Origin: Ianthella basta
Lineage: Eukaryota > Porifera > Demospongiae > Verongiida > Ianthellidae
Assembly (NCBI GenBank): GCA_964019415.1
Contig: OZ025872.1
Span: 6,247,322-6,311,321 of the forward strand
Direction: 5' to 3'
DNA length: 64,000 bases
Shown one piece after another: positions 27,101 through 33,599 of the stretch; within the stretch, counting starts at the first letter, position 1; each line of letters opens with the position of its first letter. The translations under genes were made by a program, and so were the position numbers. Below the pieces are notes generated by a model that was not told the DNA's origin, ran no database searches, and saw only the letters and a program-made list of their open reading frames with translations.

Positions 27101-30100
27101 ACAGAGGCTGTCCATGTTTCCTCCTAGGTGTCATCTATCTGGTCAGGTTTGCCAAAAGCCAAAAGAGTGGAACTGAGACCTAGAGCTGGAGGAATGAATG
27201 AACAGGAAGTAATTTCATTCATGAAGAATCTCATCAAATTACAACCCGATTGTGACCTGAACGTGATTCCACAATAGGGAAAATAGGGGCTGGCGTGTGA
27301 GACTACTTCAGTCCTTAGTGACAATTCAGAAGGACAGACGAAGCTGACAGCAGCTCAGACTAGCCCAAGACGTGTACTGTGTACAAGCCTCTGGCTTGGG
27401 TGACTGGACGAGTCCTGCAGAACATTCTCGCATGTTGTCAGACCCCCTGCAAGAGTTGTGGTTATTGAAGAGTGCTTTCTTTTGCCTCAACCAACAATTT
27501 CAAAATTCATCAGTTCCCTGATAACCTCCACTGCCGTTTCATCTTCACACAGCCATCCCCTTAAAGTGCCCTGAACACTTCATCTCCTTACGTTTCACAG
27601 GTTTCTCCACTTACACTGTCCTACCACATGCCAACTTCACTGCTGGCAGCTTCCCATTGGTGCTATCTTGTCTGCTCACAATGATCACAATGATTTGGCA
27701 GCCGCAAGACTATCAGACAGCATGGCAGTGTTGTTTATGTAGGAATGGCAGTTGATGTTTGTATGCTGTAATATAGAGCTGCCAAGTTGCATTAATGAGA
27801 ATGCTGGAGGATGGACCCAGTGATGTAGCTACATTACTACACAGGGGAAGGTCAAGGATCATTATCCTAAAGGGTGTTCAATTTGATAAAGCAACTATCC
27901 ACTGTATGGAATCTGGGGCATACCCCAAGGAAATTTTGAAATATATACATAGATAACTGACTCTGACCAAGTCTACATGGTGGAACTGGCTTCATTCAGT
28001 TGATGTCTACTTTGTGAACCCATTAGCGCTGAAGTTTCAAATTCGCGCTGTGCACCAAGTGACAAAATTAAAATGGCAACGCATGTGAGCAATTCGGTGT
28101 GCCACAATTTTTAGCTATATTTGCGCCCGAGACGGTAGGAAGAAAAGCGCCGTGTTGCCAATGTCAGGCAGAAAGATGGAAGGGTCGTCTTGTACAACTT
28201 CAAGACTCCTGCTCGCCCTAGTTTTGTCGTTGCATCGTGTAATAAACTCACCTTCACCCGTTGTGTACTGGATGCAAACTTTGGCACTCGAGTGTGGGCT
28301 TTGGATGCAACTAAGGGACGGGACAACGTGGCTGTTCAAAGCTCTGTGACTGCTATCTATCCTTCAAAAATGGTGTCCTTGCAAGGCTCTTAGCAAGAAA
28401 TATACAAAGCTTAATGCGCACTTTCGGTTACGATGCCTACAAGCATCATCCAGACTTATGCGCAAACTAATATATGATGCCTACAGGCATCATTCTGCGC
28501 TAATGGGTTAATCAAGTACCTCAAGCATAGTCTGGAGTTTTAGTTTGGGGGGCTTTCAGTTTTATGCTTGCAACTGATGTACAATGACGTCATTTTGCAT
28601 CGTCAAAGTGGCTGCCTAACTCTAGGTACACATTTTAGAAGCTGAAATCATGGGAAACGTTGTGAAGATGAAAGGCGACTGTCTTCTATAGTGAATCAGC
28701 AGAGGAAAAAGCCAGTTTTAGCACTATTTCATCCTCCAGTAGCTACAGGTTTTCAATACTTTTGAACTCCTTAGTTGCCATTCAGCTAGCTAGGCTGGAG
28801 ATTGAGTTTGCTGTGCGTGTGAGATGGAGGTGTGGTAGAAATGCATGTGCCACACCCTAATGCGTGTGTCTCGCCAGGTCTGGTAATACGGACGGAAAGG
28901 AGGATGATGTTGAAGTTGAGAGGTGGAACTGCTGCTTTTCAGATTGAGATGGGAAGATGGCATGGGGTGAAGAGGGAGGACAGGATATGCAAGGAGTGTG
29001 ACAGTGGGCCGGGGAGGTTGAGGATGTGTGTCATTGGCTATTGCAGTGCTCTGCGTGGGATCATCACAGACAGCCTCTCTTGAAAGCCATGGACAAAGCA
29101 AAAGAAGACCTCTCAGGAAAGAGCAATGGAGATGTAGCAGCCCTGGTGTTATCACTTTCATGTAGGAACTATCATATTTTGTCTATCATTAACTCTACGT
29201 GGTCAGCTAGGTTCTATTAGTCCCCCTGTACATTCTAACTAGCCTAACTCATTCACTATGACGCCACTTACTATTATTATCCCTATCCTTTTTGATTTGT
29301 GCAGTGCTGCATTGGACCACGTGGTGTCCTAGTACCTATGGGTACAGTGCACTTAAATATTTATTGATATTGATATTGATATTGAATACAAACGAAAAGT
29401 CGCACTACTCCTGAATAGGGCCGAAAACCAGCAAACGAAGCTTCCCACGAAGAAGCGGGGACTGAATAGTGCACATAGCTAACCTTACTTCACAGTGAAG
29501 GTGCGCCTACATGTAGAGAGCGCCCTCGACTTTTCACACTCTTCATCGTCTCCTCCTCCTCTTCTTCTTCTGACAGCCGTAGCTCACAAACCAAAGAGAC
29601 CAGGAGAATACTTCTTGCACCATATTGCACCATTTGTGGCTGGATGCATTTCTTTGTAGGTTAGAAGGCGGCGCGAGTTAGTGTGGAGACGGCGCTTGCC
29701 ACGACTCCCGCTGTGTTGTTTGGTCAAGCGGGGCGGACGCCATTTTCAAATTACGTAAGTCAACCGGATGAAACCGGCGCGACTGGTGCCATTGCGAGCA
29801 GCTGCGGACAACTTCTGAAGGCTCCTACTTCCGTTGTTTTGCACCACTGTGGAATACTTCGCCTTGCTCAACGACTCAGCGTGGCATCTGGCTTGTGGAA
29901 TGAACTATTTACAATGTCAATACAATTTTTCAACTGCAAATTGCAGCTAGAGCGAATATGGTAATTCTATCAGGAGCTACACAAAGAAGTTAAAATACTG
30001 TAGCTAGCTATATTGTGCATCTTAGCTCATGCTCCATAAGAGGTGAAGAAACTAGACATAATAAAAATGTTCTACAAAAATTGTAAGGATGTAGGGATGG

Positions 30101-32350
30101 CATGAAAAGGACAGAAACAAGTAAAGGCTGTTACACAGTGGAGCATTAACCATCGTCCCTACATTCAAGGATGTAGGAGTATAAGGTGCAACATGCTTGC
30201 ATGTAGGGACCATGGTTATTGCTCCACTGTGCACAGTCTTTACTTGTTTCTGTCCTATTTATGCCTGTCTGCCTGCCTGTCCTATCTATGCCATCCCATG
30301 GACATTTATTATTATACACACATCATACAGATTATAAGAATGGTGCATTGACAGATGAAAAAGATGGCCTTGTCACTCAACAACCCTATAATAATATGAC
30401 AGGTATGAAATGTTTCTATCTGCATGGAGGTCAACCTACCATATAAAATCCTCACAATGATCTGAGCTCCATGCGCATACACATGTCAAGATAGCAGACA
30501 AGCAAATTCAAATAAGAACACACAGAGCATAAATTTTGGTAGTTCGTAGTAGTCTTTTACTTTCATTCTTCATAATATTACAAGAAAGAATAAAAACGTT
30601 TCTACAAAAACTACTAAAGATGTAGGGCTGGCATAAAAAGTACAGAAACAAGGAAAAGCTACTACACAGAGATGTCCCTACATGCATGCAAGAGTGTAGT
30701 ACTATATGGTGCAACACTCTTTAATGTAGGGACAATGGTGAATGTTCCACTGTGTAGTAGTCTTTCTTGTTTCTGCACTTTTTATGGAGCTTAATCTCAG
30801 ATATGATACATTGCTACAACCACAGGACAGCACTACAAGTATCTGGCCCTCATGTTTTTATTCTGGAGTGGAACCAAAGTGCAGCTAGAACCTAGGCTCC
30901 GCTCAAAGTCAGGAACATCCACCGGAAGCTACCTTGCAGTAATTAAAATGATGGCCCACTGACACAATCACTGCGGACCTTCTAAACGGCGCGTTGGCTA
31001 ACGACGGCCAAAGCTTGTCCCACATGCATTTGCAAACACTCAACTGATTGTGCAGTGGAATTAACTATTGGCCCAAAACTTTAAAAGAGGACTATTCACT
31101 AAGCATCAATTGCTGCATGGAATAGGAAAGGGAAGTTTATCACTGAACATCCACATTAATTACATTAGCACTTCCTAAAATATTTATATTTTTTGGTGAC
31201 TCTTTTCCCTATATAGGCCATCATGTTTCCACACAGCTATTGTATGCATACAGAGAATGGTATTGAATTATCACACAGGTTCACACAGTACTGAATAGTA
31301 CGTACAATCTAGCTTACAGATCAGAGTGGACACTGCCGTTAGTGTGGGTGTGGGTGTGCCTGTGTTGCATTTATGTAGCTTTGTGGGCATACAGTATGTT
31401 AGATCTAGAGTATGTGTGAGAGTGCATGTTTGGGTGTCAATGACATTGTAGCACCCAGTCCGGCCTGGCCAAGCCATGGCCGAACCAGTTTCATTGTCAA
31501 AGACAAAATTTCTAAATATCAAAGCTATGCATTTTAAGAGATTTTCAGACTTGGGGTGGTGCACTAACCAAAGGTTTGCAATGCTCTGCTTTCTGATCGG
31601 TTTCCATACCACGAGCAGGTGGCTGAGTTCTGCCTAATTACTAAGTAGAATGCACTTAAATGAACAATCATTTTCTGGAAACATGGAAAAGGCGTCGATG
31701 CTTTCTACATGACAGCGTCCTGGTGCTTGGAAGTAAGGTTAGCTCTGTAAACTGTATAGCCTCCCCTCCTCGCTGGCGGTTCCTTTTGTCCTTTCTTGCT
31801 TTTGTTCAGGACTAGCGCTACTTTTCGTTTGTATTACAGCATACAAACAACCATGGCCATCCCTACATAGACAACACTACCGTGCTGTCTGATGTAATAC
31901 ATTAACACAAGCACTCAGTGCAAGAGGACAGCTAAGCGAGGTAAGTACAAATGGCGTGTGTACCTGATCATCCTAGTATGGTGACTCTTGTTTAATACCA
32001 AAACAGTCCACAATTATTAAGCACCCCTACGTGTAATACATTCAACAGTTCACACTCTCTTTGACCATGCTTCAACAGCATAGCTATCTAACAGAATTAA
32101 GTGAAGGCTTCGGGAGCAATGGATCACAGCACTTCGCGTTCGCTAGATACATATGTTCCGCGCTTGCCACAGCGCATATACCCACTACGTTCCCTTGTGT
32201 ACCGGGGCGCACAGTCAACACCTCACCTTCGACTCCAACATTGCCTTGCACGTGTCCGTTCGCCTGCTGTCCACCAGAAGAATCGCCCCTCTCTGCGTCA
32301 TCCAGGTCACCACAACTAGCACGTTGGTTTGCAAAGATTGTTCCGCTCAT
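1711..32350 (-). CDS. Gene B: ankyrin-repeat TRP channel (TRPV-like), 20 exons, complete
   Basis: Spliced gene read from conserved splice sites and comparison with its paralogue at 36115-62263. Exons in transcript order: 32227-32350, 25897-25989, 25533-25607, 24344-24409, 23970-24008, 22914-22952, 22201-22397, 20389-20562, 19421-20265, 13675-13765, 11186-11344, 9981-10051, 7917-8111, 7586-7762, 7153-7356, 6951-7031, 5819-5993, 5418-5521, 3283-3315, 1711-1819. They total 3051 bases, an unbroken frame of 1016 residues plus stop. Approximate layout: linker 1-145, pre-ankyrin region 146-269, ankyrin repeats 270-550, pre-S1 582-658, S1-S6 658-935, C-terminus to 1016. The expected product is a plasma-membrane cation channel subunit, a tetramer as in other TRP channels. 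Family membership is clear from S4-S6 and the ankyrins. Assignment to TRPV rather than TRPA or another class is inference. All introns are GT-AG except one GC-AG. Confidence 0.85.
2024..2735. mobile_element. TIR DNA element, about 0.7 kb, Harbinger-like guess
   Basis: Left end GAGACATTTAGATTTGTGTA and right end AAATCTAAAAGTCTC are inverted copies, flanked by TTA-like triplets. Both ends then carry GTAACCTGTAAC-type repeats with CpG. The interior is GC-richer than its surroundings and contains open frames on the minus strand (2119-2394, 2324-2566) without a recognised domain. Lies in the last-but-one intron region of gene B. Superfamily is a guess from the triplet target site. Confidence 0.55.
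3112..3183. repeat. (CA)n microsatellite
   Basis: About 70 bases of CA dinucleotide with a few G interruptions, in the last intron of gene B. Confidence 0.95.
3283..3315 (-). CDS. Gene B C-terminal micro-exon (33 b)
   Basis: Reads FMGEQIAMKE between a CTGCAG acceptor and GTGAGA donor. The paralogue's exon 36487-36519 is also 33 bases (FMEKNIALRE). Too short to find without the paralogue comparison. Confidence 0.82.
3922..4645. repeat. Fold-back MITE (family 1) interrupted by a Tigger-like MITE
   Basis: 3922-4043 matches other family 1 copies (TTCTACAAAAATxGTAAGxA ... GTAGGGA ... CATAAAA ... CAGAAACAAGTAAAGGCTGT). The match resumes at 4625 (TAGTACTATAAGG) after the inserted element at 4044-4624. 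Confidence 0.75.
4044..4624. mobile_element. Tigger/pogo-like MITE
   Basis: Ends CAGTGGAGCCTCGCTTTGCG and ATTATAGGGGTTCCACTA are imperfect inverted repeats, flanked by TA on both sides. CAGTGGAACC-type ends and TA target sites are typical of Tigger/pogo. No transposase inside. Confidence 0.8.
5418..5521 (-). CDS. Gene B C-terminal exon 1
   Basis: Reads DEDTIIWSGQGICTENADGC then FCRAFGAIKKFAKP. The paralogue 36866-36984 shares KDTIIWSDQGI and C-x-A-F-(R)-G-(L/I)-K-K. The acceptor is the first AG after a pyrimidine tract and fixes the frame. Confidence 0.84.
5819..5993 (-). CDS. Gene B S6 exon
   Basis: Encodes WLAVIFYLGFLMVTVIIMLN VLIAQMSDTY (S6, given in two blocks) and a following helix with ARFLLRYYRWRKK. 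The L-N-x-L-I-A-x-M motif is the TRP/polycystin S6 hallmark. Near-identical to 37524-37716 in the paralogue. The donor after AAAAAG joins in phase 0 to the next exon. Confidence 0.94.
6285..6435. repeat. Fold-back element with GTTTCGACC core
   Basis: Left arm contains GAACGTTTCGACCCGGGGGT then CTTTGTCAACTG; the right arm is its reverse complement with a short loop near 6360-6372. Inside the intron between the S6 and pore exons of gene B. Same core as copies near 58026-58164 and 61378-61415. Confidence 0.75.
6951..7031 (-). CDS. Gene B pore exon
   Basis: Encodes WNTFYLGIRTLTEAGSILEY then NGNLG. This is the pore helix and filter region between S5 and S6. The paralogue (37896-37976, same 81 bases) has GLRLMVEAGSVLGYNGHLG. 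The GMGD-type filter of vertebrate TRPV channels is absent. E-A-G-S-(I/V)-L is conserved between the two copies, so it is the best guess for the filter. Confidence 0.87.
7104..7145. repeat. Short dispersed repeat fragment next to a donor site
   Basis: ACTAGCAGAGAGGCCCGCCT then TCGGT matches ACTAGCAGAGTGGCCCACCT TCGGT at 54398-54422. It abuts the donor of the S5 exon. Confidence 0.5.
7153..7356 (-). CDS. Gene B S4-S5 linker and S5 exon
   Basis: Encodes WSSAYIQTLFRIVKDDLTKF (S4-S5 linker), MAVFLVFLVGFAGGFLLVLQ (S5) and an extracellular loop ending SENSTV, with an NST glycosylation sequon. The D-L-T-K-F-x-A-V-F-L-V-x-L-x-G-F pattern matches TRPV S5. The paralogue 38239-38442 has the same length (204 bases) and also ends in NSTV. 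Confidence 0.93.
7586..7762 (-). CDS. Gene B S3-S4 exon
   Basis: Encodes LRPKIYFMQFFVYINISAIA (S3 entry), then QSKAQWLFAALAYVMYSMLA and LEYLSLA (S4). S4 carries no regular arginine ladder, as in TRP channels that are not strongly voltage-gated. Same length (177 bases) and borders as 38995-39171 in the paralogue. Confidence 0.92.
7917..8111 (-). CDS. Gene B S1-S2 exon
   Basis: Encodes IFAFLYFLQMLALTTALSLA (S1), a short loop with YNTPLDQFRGF, and VEGVVILTWMVKIVNELHKL (S2). The paralogous exon 39260-39454 has the same length (195 bases) and shares LTTALSLA, LNxYNTPxDxFRxFVE and VKIxNE. Confidence 0.92.
9981..10051 (-). CDS. Gene B pre-S1 helix exon
   Basis: Encodes IWGHPAMRIWIDHKWKTFGI then WVA running into S1. 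The H-P-x-M-x-I-W-I-x-x-K-W pattern resembles the TRPV pre-S1 helix, where a K-W pair leads into S1. The paralogous exon 45925-45995 is the same length (71 bases). Confidence 0.88.
10121..10505 (+). repeat. Half of family 1 MITE joined to half of the GAA-containing repeat (family 2)
   Basis: 10121-10230 is the left arm of the family 1 fold-back. From 10230 it continues as family 2 (GAAGAAGAAGAGGAAGAAGA, then TGGGAAATGTCGAGGG ... GTATTACAGCATACAAACAA). Both are found complete elsewhere in the window, so this is a composite. Confidence 0.7.
11186..11344 (-). CDS. Gene B linker-helix exon before S1
   Basis: Reads DDCSQAVTTVLDKC ... NVVISNVLESDAEG ... VIRQFVSSHEA and ends in phase 0 at GTAAGT. 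The paralogue (47039-47203) shares TVLDKC, VVIS and RQFVSSHDA. In TRPV channels this position holds the linker between the ankyrins and the pre-S1 helix. Confidence 0.87.
11518..11985 (-). repeat. GAA-containing repeat (family 2), nearly full copy
   Basis: Reverse-orientation copy of the unit at 42535-43058: ATCAGACAGC ... TTGTATGCTGTAATACAAAC ... (CTT)n ... CATTTTCAAATTACGTAATT. A non-autonomous dispersed repeat with an internal GAA/CTT microsatellite. Confidence 0.8.
12107..12270. repeat. Family 1 fold-back MITE, right half
   Basis: ATTAACCATCGTCCCTACAT then loop, then ATGTAGGGACCATGGTTAAT, CTTTACTTGTTTCTGTACTT and TTTTGTAGAAA. Matches 30052-30300. Confidence 0.8.
12300..13660. other. Gene B intron, nothing recognised
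   Basis: No exon or element could be supported in this intron between exons 11186-11344 and 13675-13765 beyond the family 1 and family 2 copies already listed. Confidence 0.4.
13675..13765 (-). CDS. Gene B post-ankyrin exon with a GC splice donor
   Basis: Acceptor TTCTTTCCATACAG then MVQAVLTRKDSGDS ... SLYHLLESDE. It aligns with the paralogue's MIQTLLTAP ... SLYNLLKSEQ (49137-49257). The donor is GAG followed by GCAAGT rather than GT. The nearest GT would add four bases and break the frame into the next exon (DDCSQAV). The gene B copy is 30 bases shorter than that of gene A, removing a basic stretch. Confidence 0.75.
14020..14480. repeat. Block shared with gene A intron (48340-48700)
   Basis: TCTTGATGATGTCCGTGTAA, CTACTTTGTAGGGAGGCTAT, GAAGGAATAGTTTGCAGCAA CAAGGGCATATTACAGCAGA and TTTAGAATCATCATTTAGAT, colinear with the gene A block. 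Confidence 0.65.
15244..15419. mobile_element. 176-base Tigger/pogo-like MITE
   Basis: CAGTGGAACCTGCATAATCT at the left and GGATTACACAGGTTCCACTG at the right, flanked by TA on each side; internal repeats of the ATAATC/GATTA phrase. No coding capacity. Confidence 0.87.
16164..16350 (+). pseudogene. Crypton-type recombinase N-terminal fragment
   Basis: Reads VPLNTKRSNNWAASTWEAWA ... VNLDFANVTDDDLSVWIPCF. The N-T-K-R-x-x-x-W-A-x-x-x-W-x-x-W-A pattern is that of the SAM-like N-terminal part of Crypton-derived (DUF3504) tyrosine recombinases. No catalytic part follows, so it is a relic. A fuller recombinase part of this family is at 52850-54113. Confidence 0.5.
17215..19289 (-). mobile_element. 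Tigger/pogo transposon, about 2.08 kb, decayed
   Basis: Ends GAGTGTCACCCACATATTAG and TAATAAGCGGGTGGCACTG are imperfect inverted repeats, with TA on both sides. The interior encodes a pogo-type transposase on the minus strand. It lies in the 5.7-kb gene B intron between the ankyrin exon and exon 13675-13765, in the same orientation as the gene. Confidence 0.85.
17870..19063 (-). pseudogene. Tigger transposase, broken
   Basis: Start MASAKSNDLTLTRKKEICNY resembles the CENP-B-like N-terminal helix-turn-helix. An in-frame TAG follows shortly (after MTL), and later parts are split between frames. The DDE/D core is visible: YNIDETGLFFRMPPSKLL near 18510 (first D), LLLLMDKI near 18210 (second D) and LPPNTTSHLQPLDGGI near 18130 (third D). 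CVNADGSGYITPLVIGNSAN is also typical. The longest open part is 18325-18813. Not functional as it stands. Confidence 0.82.
19421..20265 (-). CDS. Gene B ankyrin-repeat exon
   Basis: One 845-base exon starting FRALFGAVLC and ending YLSKP at the donor. It holds about five to six ankyrin repeats: GRYPIHVAAEKLLPDAVSYL, RTALHYAVRFW, RGHVPLFNAILTEDIDLIEL, DGDTHLHIAVDSQCERVVKL, DGQTPSHIAAQRLLSC and SGNTPLDYAAIHNQ. The TPLHxAA and LL-x-x-GAD signatures are clear in the later repeats. TRPV channels usually carry six ankyrins, and this array is cytosolic and probably an assembly or ligand platform. Start and end phases match the paralogous exon 49911-50707. Confidence 0.92.
20389..20562 (-). CDS. Gene B pre-ankyrin exon 2
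   Basis: Reads GVSMEFELEHIALCLKKAVW then a charged segment, ending LNIFS at the donor. The paralogous exon 51365-51553 has ELDHVALCLKDVVWEEFKIE and ends NHFS. Both are in phase 0. The conserved core (E-L-x-H-x-A-L-C-L-K-x-x-V-W-E-E) looks like one amphipathic helix. Function unknown. Confidence 0.82.
20566..22200. other. Gene B intron, one fold-back, otherwise nothing recognised
   Basis: Apart from the fold-back at 21283-21480, and TTAACCCATTAGGCACGAGG at 21594 that resembles the end of the TIR element at 28018-28508, no feature is supported. Confidence 0.4.
21283..21480. repeat. Fold-back element with GATGAAGATCC core
   Basis: Left arm AAGTTTATGAACTTCGAGCG ... TTGATCCGTGGATCTTCATC; right arm is its reverse complement (GATGAAGATCCACGGATCGA ... 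GAAGCTCATAAACCTCCATT). Arms of about 80 bases around a loop near 21378-21398. Between two gene B exons. Confidence 0.85.
22201..22397 (-). CDS. Gene B pre-ankyrin exon 1
   Basis: Encodes a helical cytosolic stretch including FKEWTQEELFSLL and ESWITAAKRLVWKSD, ending TPE before the donor. The paralogue has the same ending (ESWLVAAKQLLWDSD, then VPE) at 51956-52098, with the same phases. No named domain is recognised. It sits where TRPV channels have the region before the ankyrin repeats. Confidence 0.8.
22914..25989 (-). CDS. Gene B linker: five phase-1/phase-1 mini-exons
   Basis: Five short exons, 25897-25989 (93 b), 25533-25607 (75 b), 24344-24409 (66 b), 23970-24008 (39 b) and 22914-22952 (39 b), each start with the last two bases of a codon and end with the first base of one. 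The first two are clearly repeats of each other: both read (T/A)-x-GP-x-I-x-F-R, then ESAVD, then DGP(S/T)G. The third keeps ENAV and GGPSG, and the last two keep only AV. They encode a soluble acidic Pro/Gly/Ser-rich linker before the conserved region. Because every exon is phase-symmetric, any of them can be skipped or duplicated without breaking the frame. Confidence 0.75.
23092..23693. mobile_element. TIR element, about 0.6 kb
   Basis: TACTGTATGCACTTTAATCT at the left and AATAAAAAGTGCATACAGTA at the right are inverted repeats ending in TA. The interior carries GCAAATTCGTG-like phrases often seen in such MITEs. Non-coding. In a gene B linker intron. Confidence 0.7.
26310..26795. mobile_element. 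Mariner/Tigger-type TIR element, about 0.49 kb
   Basis: CGTATTGTCCCTAATTTTTC at the left; AAAAATTAGGGACAACACGG at the right; TA on each side. A short ATG-led frame (MPKFSLTVEAAVRGHRAYME) is soon closed. Inside the first intron of gene B. Confidence 0.82.
28018..28508. mobile_element. TIR element with CCCATTAGCGC ends
   Basis: GAACCCATTAGCGCTGAAGT at the left and TTCTGCGCTAATGGGTTAA at the right are inverted repeats; the right end abuts TTAA, as in piggyBac-type sites, while the left has TGAA. It also holds a repeat of GATGCCTACA(A/G)GCATCAT near its right end. An interior plus-strand frame (KDGRVVLYNFKTPARPSFVV) is not recognised. Confidence 0.55.
28860..29384 (+). mobile_element. LINE 3' end, 5'-truncated
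   Basis: Reads LKLRGGTAAFQIEMGRWHGV KREDRICKECDSG, homologous to the C-terminus of the LINE at 62603-64000 (LIKLRGGTAPFQMETGRWHG). The 3' UTR matches (CTGCATTGGACCACGTGGTG versus CTGCTTTGGGCCAGCCTGGG) and it ends in (TTGATA)n at 29361-29384. It is interrupted by a frame change after CDSG. Confidence 0.85.
30052..30300. repeat. Family 1 fold-back MITE, best copy
   Basis: TCTACAAAAATTGTAAGGAT ... GGAGCATTAACCATCGTCCC, loop with CAAGGATGTAGGAGTATAAG, then GTAGGGACCATGGTTATTGC ... CTTTACTTGTTTCTGTCC. Arms of about 100 bases, loop of about 40. Confidence 0.85.
30595..30790. repeat. Family 1 fold-back MITE, diverged copy
   Basis: TCTACAAAAACTACTAAAGA ... CATAAAAAGTACAGAAACAA ... GTGTAGTACTATATGGTGCA ... 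TTTCTTGTTTCTGCACTTTT. Only about 300 bases from the previous copy. Confidence 0.8.
31690..31895 (+). repeat. Family 2 repeat, 3' half
   Basis: CTTGGAAGTAAGGTTAGCTC ... AGGACTAGCGCTACTTTTCG TTTGTATTACAGCATACAAA ... CCGTGCTGTCTGAT. Upstream half absent. Confidence 0.7.
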
Positions 32351-32600
32351 TATTGGCTGTTGGGGGGGGCTCAAGTGCAACGATTAGGCGAGCCTGAACT
32401 GGTTTCAGGCCTTCGGCTCACAGCCCCAACACGAGCGGTCGAAGCGAAGACCTCACGCGTTGTGAGAGTTGAATATCACTTGCCATATATGGTTTCATAT
32501 ACATGTGGGTCTTCGGCTGAAATGACGTATGCTTGACAAGCAACGCATTTGTACGGGTACACTGCGGTGTGCCCGCACTGTAGCTGTACAAAGTCACGCT
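32090..32600 (-). promoter_or_regulatory. GC-rich start region of gene B (likely promoter/5' UTR)
   Basis: The stretch is visibly richer in G, C and CpG than its AT-rich surroundings and contains exon 1 and the start codon (32350). No TATA box was placed. Inference from composition and position only. Confidence 0.4.
32227..32350 (-). CDS. Gene B exon 1 with the likely start codon
   Basis: Start codon at 32350-32348 with A at -3, reading MSGTIFANQRASCGDLDD and ending GVEG across a good donor (GAAG then GTGAGG). It ends in phase 1, exactly what the next exon (25897-25989) needs, and adding it makes the total coding length divisible by three. The exon lies in a locally GC-rich stretch (about 32100-32600), as expected near a promoter. 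No signal peptide is visible; TRP channels have a cytosolic N-terminus. The link to exon 2 spans 6.2 kb, so an extra exon in between is possible. Confidence 0.6.
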
Positions 32601-33069
32601 GCCTCGATCTCTTCTTCCTCACACACGCTCTTTTCTACTTGCTAAAGCTTAAGCTGCTATATACTCATGCATGGCTGCATGAGGAATGAACTCTGCAAAC
32701 TGGTGTATAACTATCTACATATCGGTTACATACGTACTTGCATTGCTGCCTGACATGCTCAGCTGAAGAATGTGCACAATAATCAGCATAGCCTAGGCTA
32801 CAGCTCCATATAATATGTATCTAGCAGTATAAGCTTTGTAAAAAGTTCCGGACTTGTATTAATATAATATTATGCCATCACTGGTCATAGCCAAAACGGC
32901 CCTTGCATGACCTCAGCAGAGATACTTCATAACAGAATGGGAGTGATACAATCGGTTTGTGCAGATAGTACAGGACTAAGACTTGCATGGAACATAGACA
33001 GGCAAGTTAGACAACATAGATAATATACACAAGTTAACATAGACAAGATAAGTTGCGGGAATTAGCAAG

Positions 33070-33550
33070 GTTGGGTTAAGGGTGTGGGTGGTGCAAGGCT
33101 TTAATCAATAAGCGCGGGGACAAGCAAAGTGACCTTGCATGGCTTTATAGATGTAGAGGGCAGTTTCTTGTACTAGAGCAGGATGGGGGTGCACATCAGG
33201 AATGTAAATTTTCTTTAAGGGTGAGGTGGGGAAAACTATGATTTAGGGTGGCTGCTCGTTGTATGAGTGGGGATCTGAGGTCACAATAATAGAAGCCATT
33301 GAATAGGTGTAAAGTGAATTTCATCTTCAATCACTTGATTGTTGCAGATTTAACATTGGCACTCTTCAACCGGTTTGGGGGGGTCACAGTGATGACCACT
33401 TTCGATGTGGAGCTTGTGGTCTGATATTCAAAATTTAGTTAGTGCACTACAGGTCTTGGGGTTGGTGATCAGAGTTAGATATGGCTCACACACTGTGAAA
33501 TCATGTTTGACCATGCAACCTGTATCCTCTTAACTTGCTCCCCCCCCCCC
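33070..33550 (-). pseudogene. LINE C-terminal relic
   Basis: On the minus strand pieces read NPKTCSALTKF, ISDHKLHIESGHH, CQ-ICNNQVIEDEIHFT and LRSPLIQRAATL-type phrases. The order (NPK...LR-S-x-H-x-L-x-I-E-x-G, C-x-x-C, V/I-E-D-E-x-H-F) is that of the C-terminal cysteine-rich end of some metazoan LINE polyproteins. Spread over frames with stops; a dead fragment. Clade not assigned. Confidence 0.5.
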
Positions 33551-33556
33551 CCCCCC
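33540..33556. repeat. Poly-C tract
   Basis: Seventeen consecutive C. Confidence 0.95.
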
Positions 33557-33599
33557 GACAGGCCCTTGGGTCGGATTAGTGATATGTACAAGCGTTCCA

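Larger units (their letters stand above)
27706..29920 (-). repeat. Family 2 (GAA) repeat split by inserted DNA
   Basis: 27706-27776 (TATCAGACAGCATGGCAGTG ... TTTGTATGCTGTAATA) and 29385-29920 (AATACAAACGAAAAGTCGCA ... CATTTTCAAATTACGTAAGT) together make one copy of the family seen at 11518-11985. The 1.6 kb between them ends in the LINE tail, so the LINE insertion broke it. Confidence 0.75.

Noticed and set aside
32061-32536. Plus-strand frames in the GC-rich region
   Set aside because: GC-rich DNA has few stops in any frame; only the minus-strand frame has a start, a donor and the phase that fits gene B.
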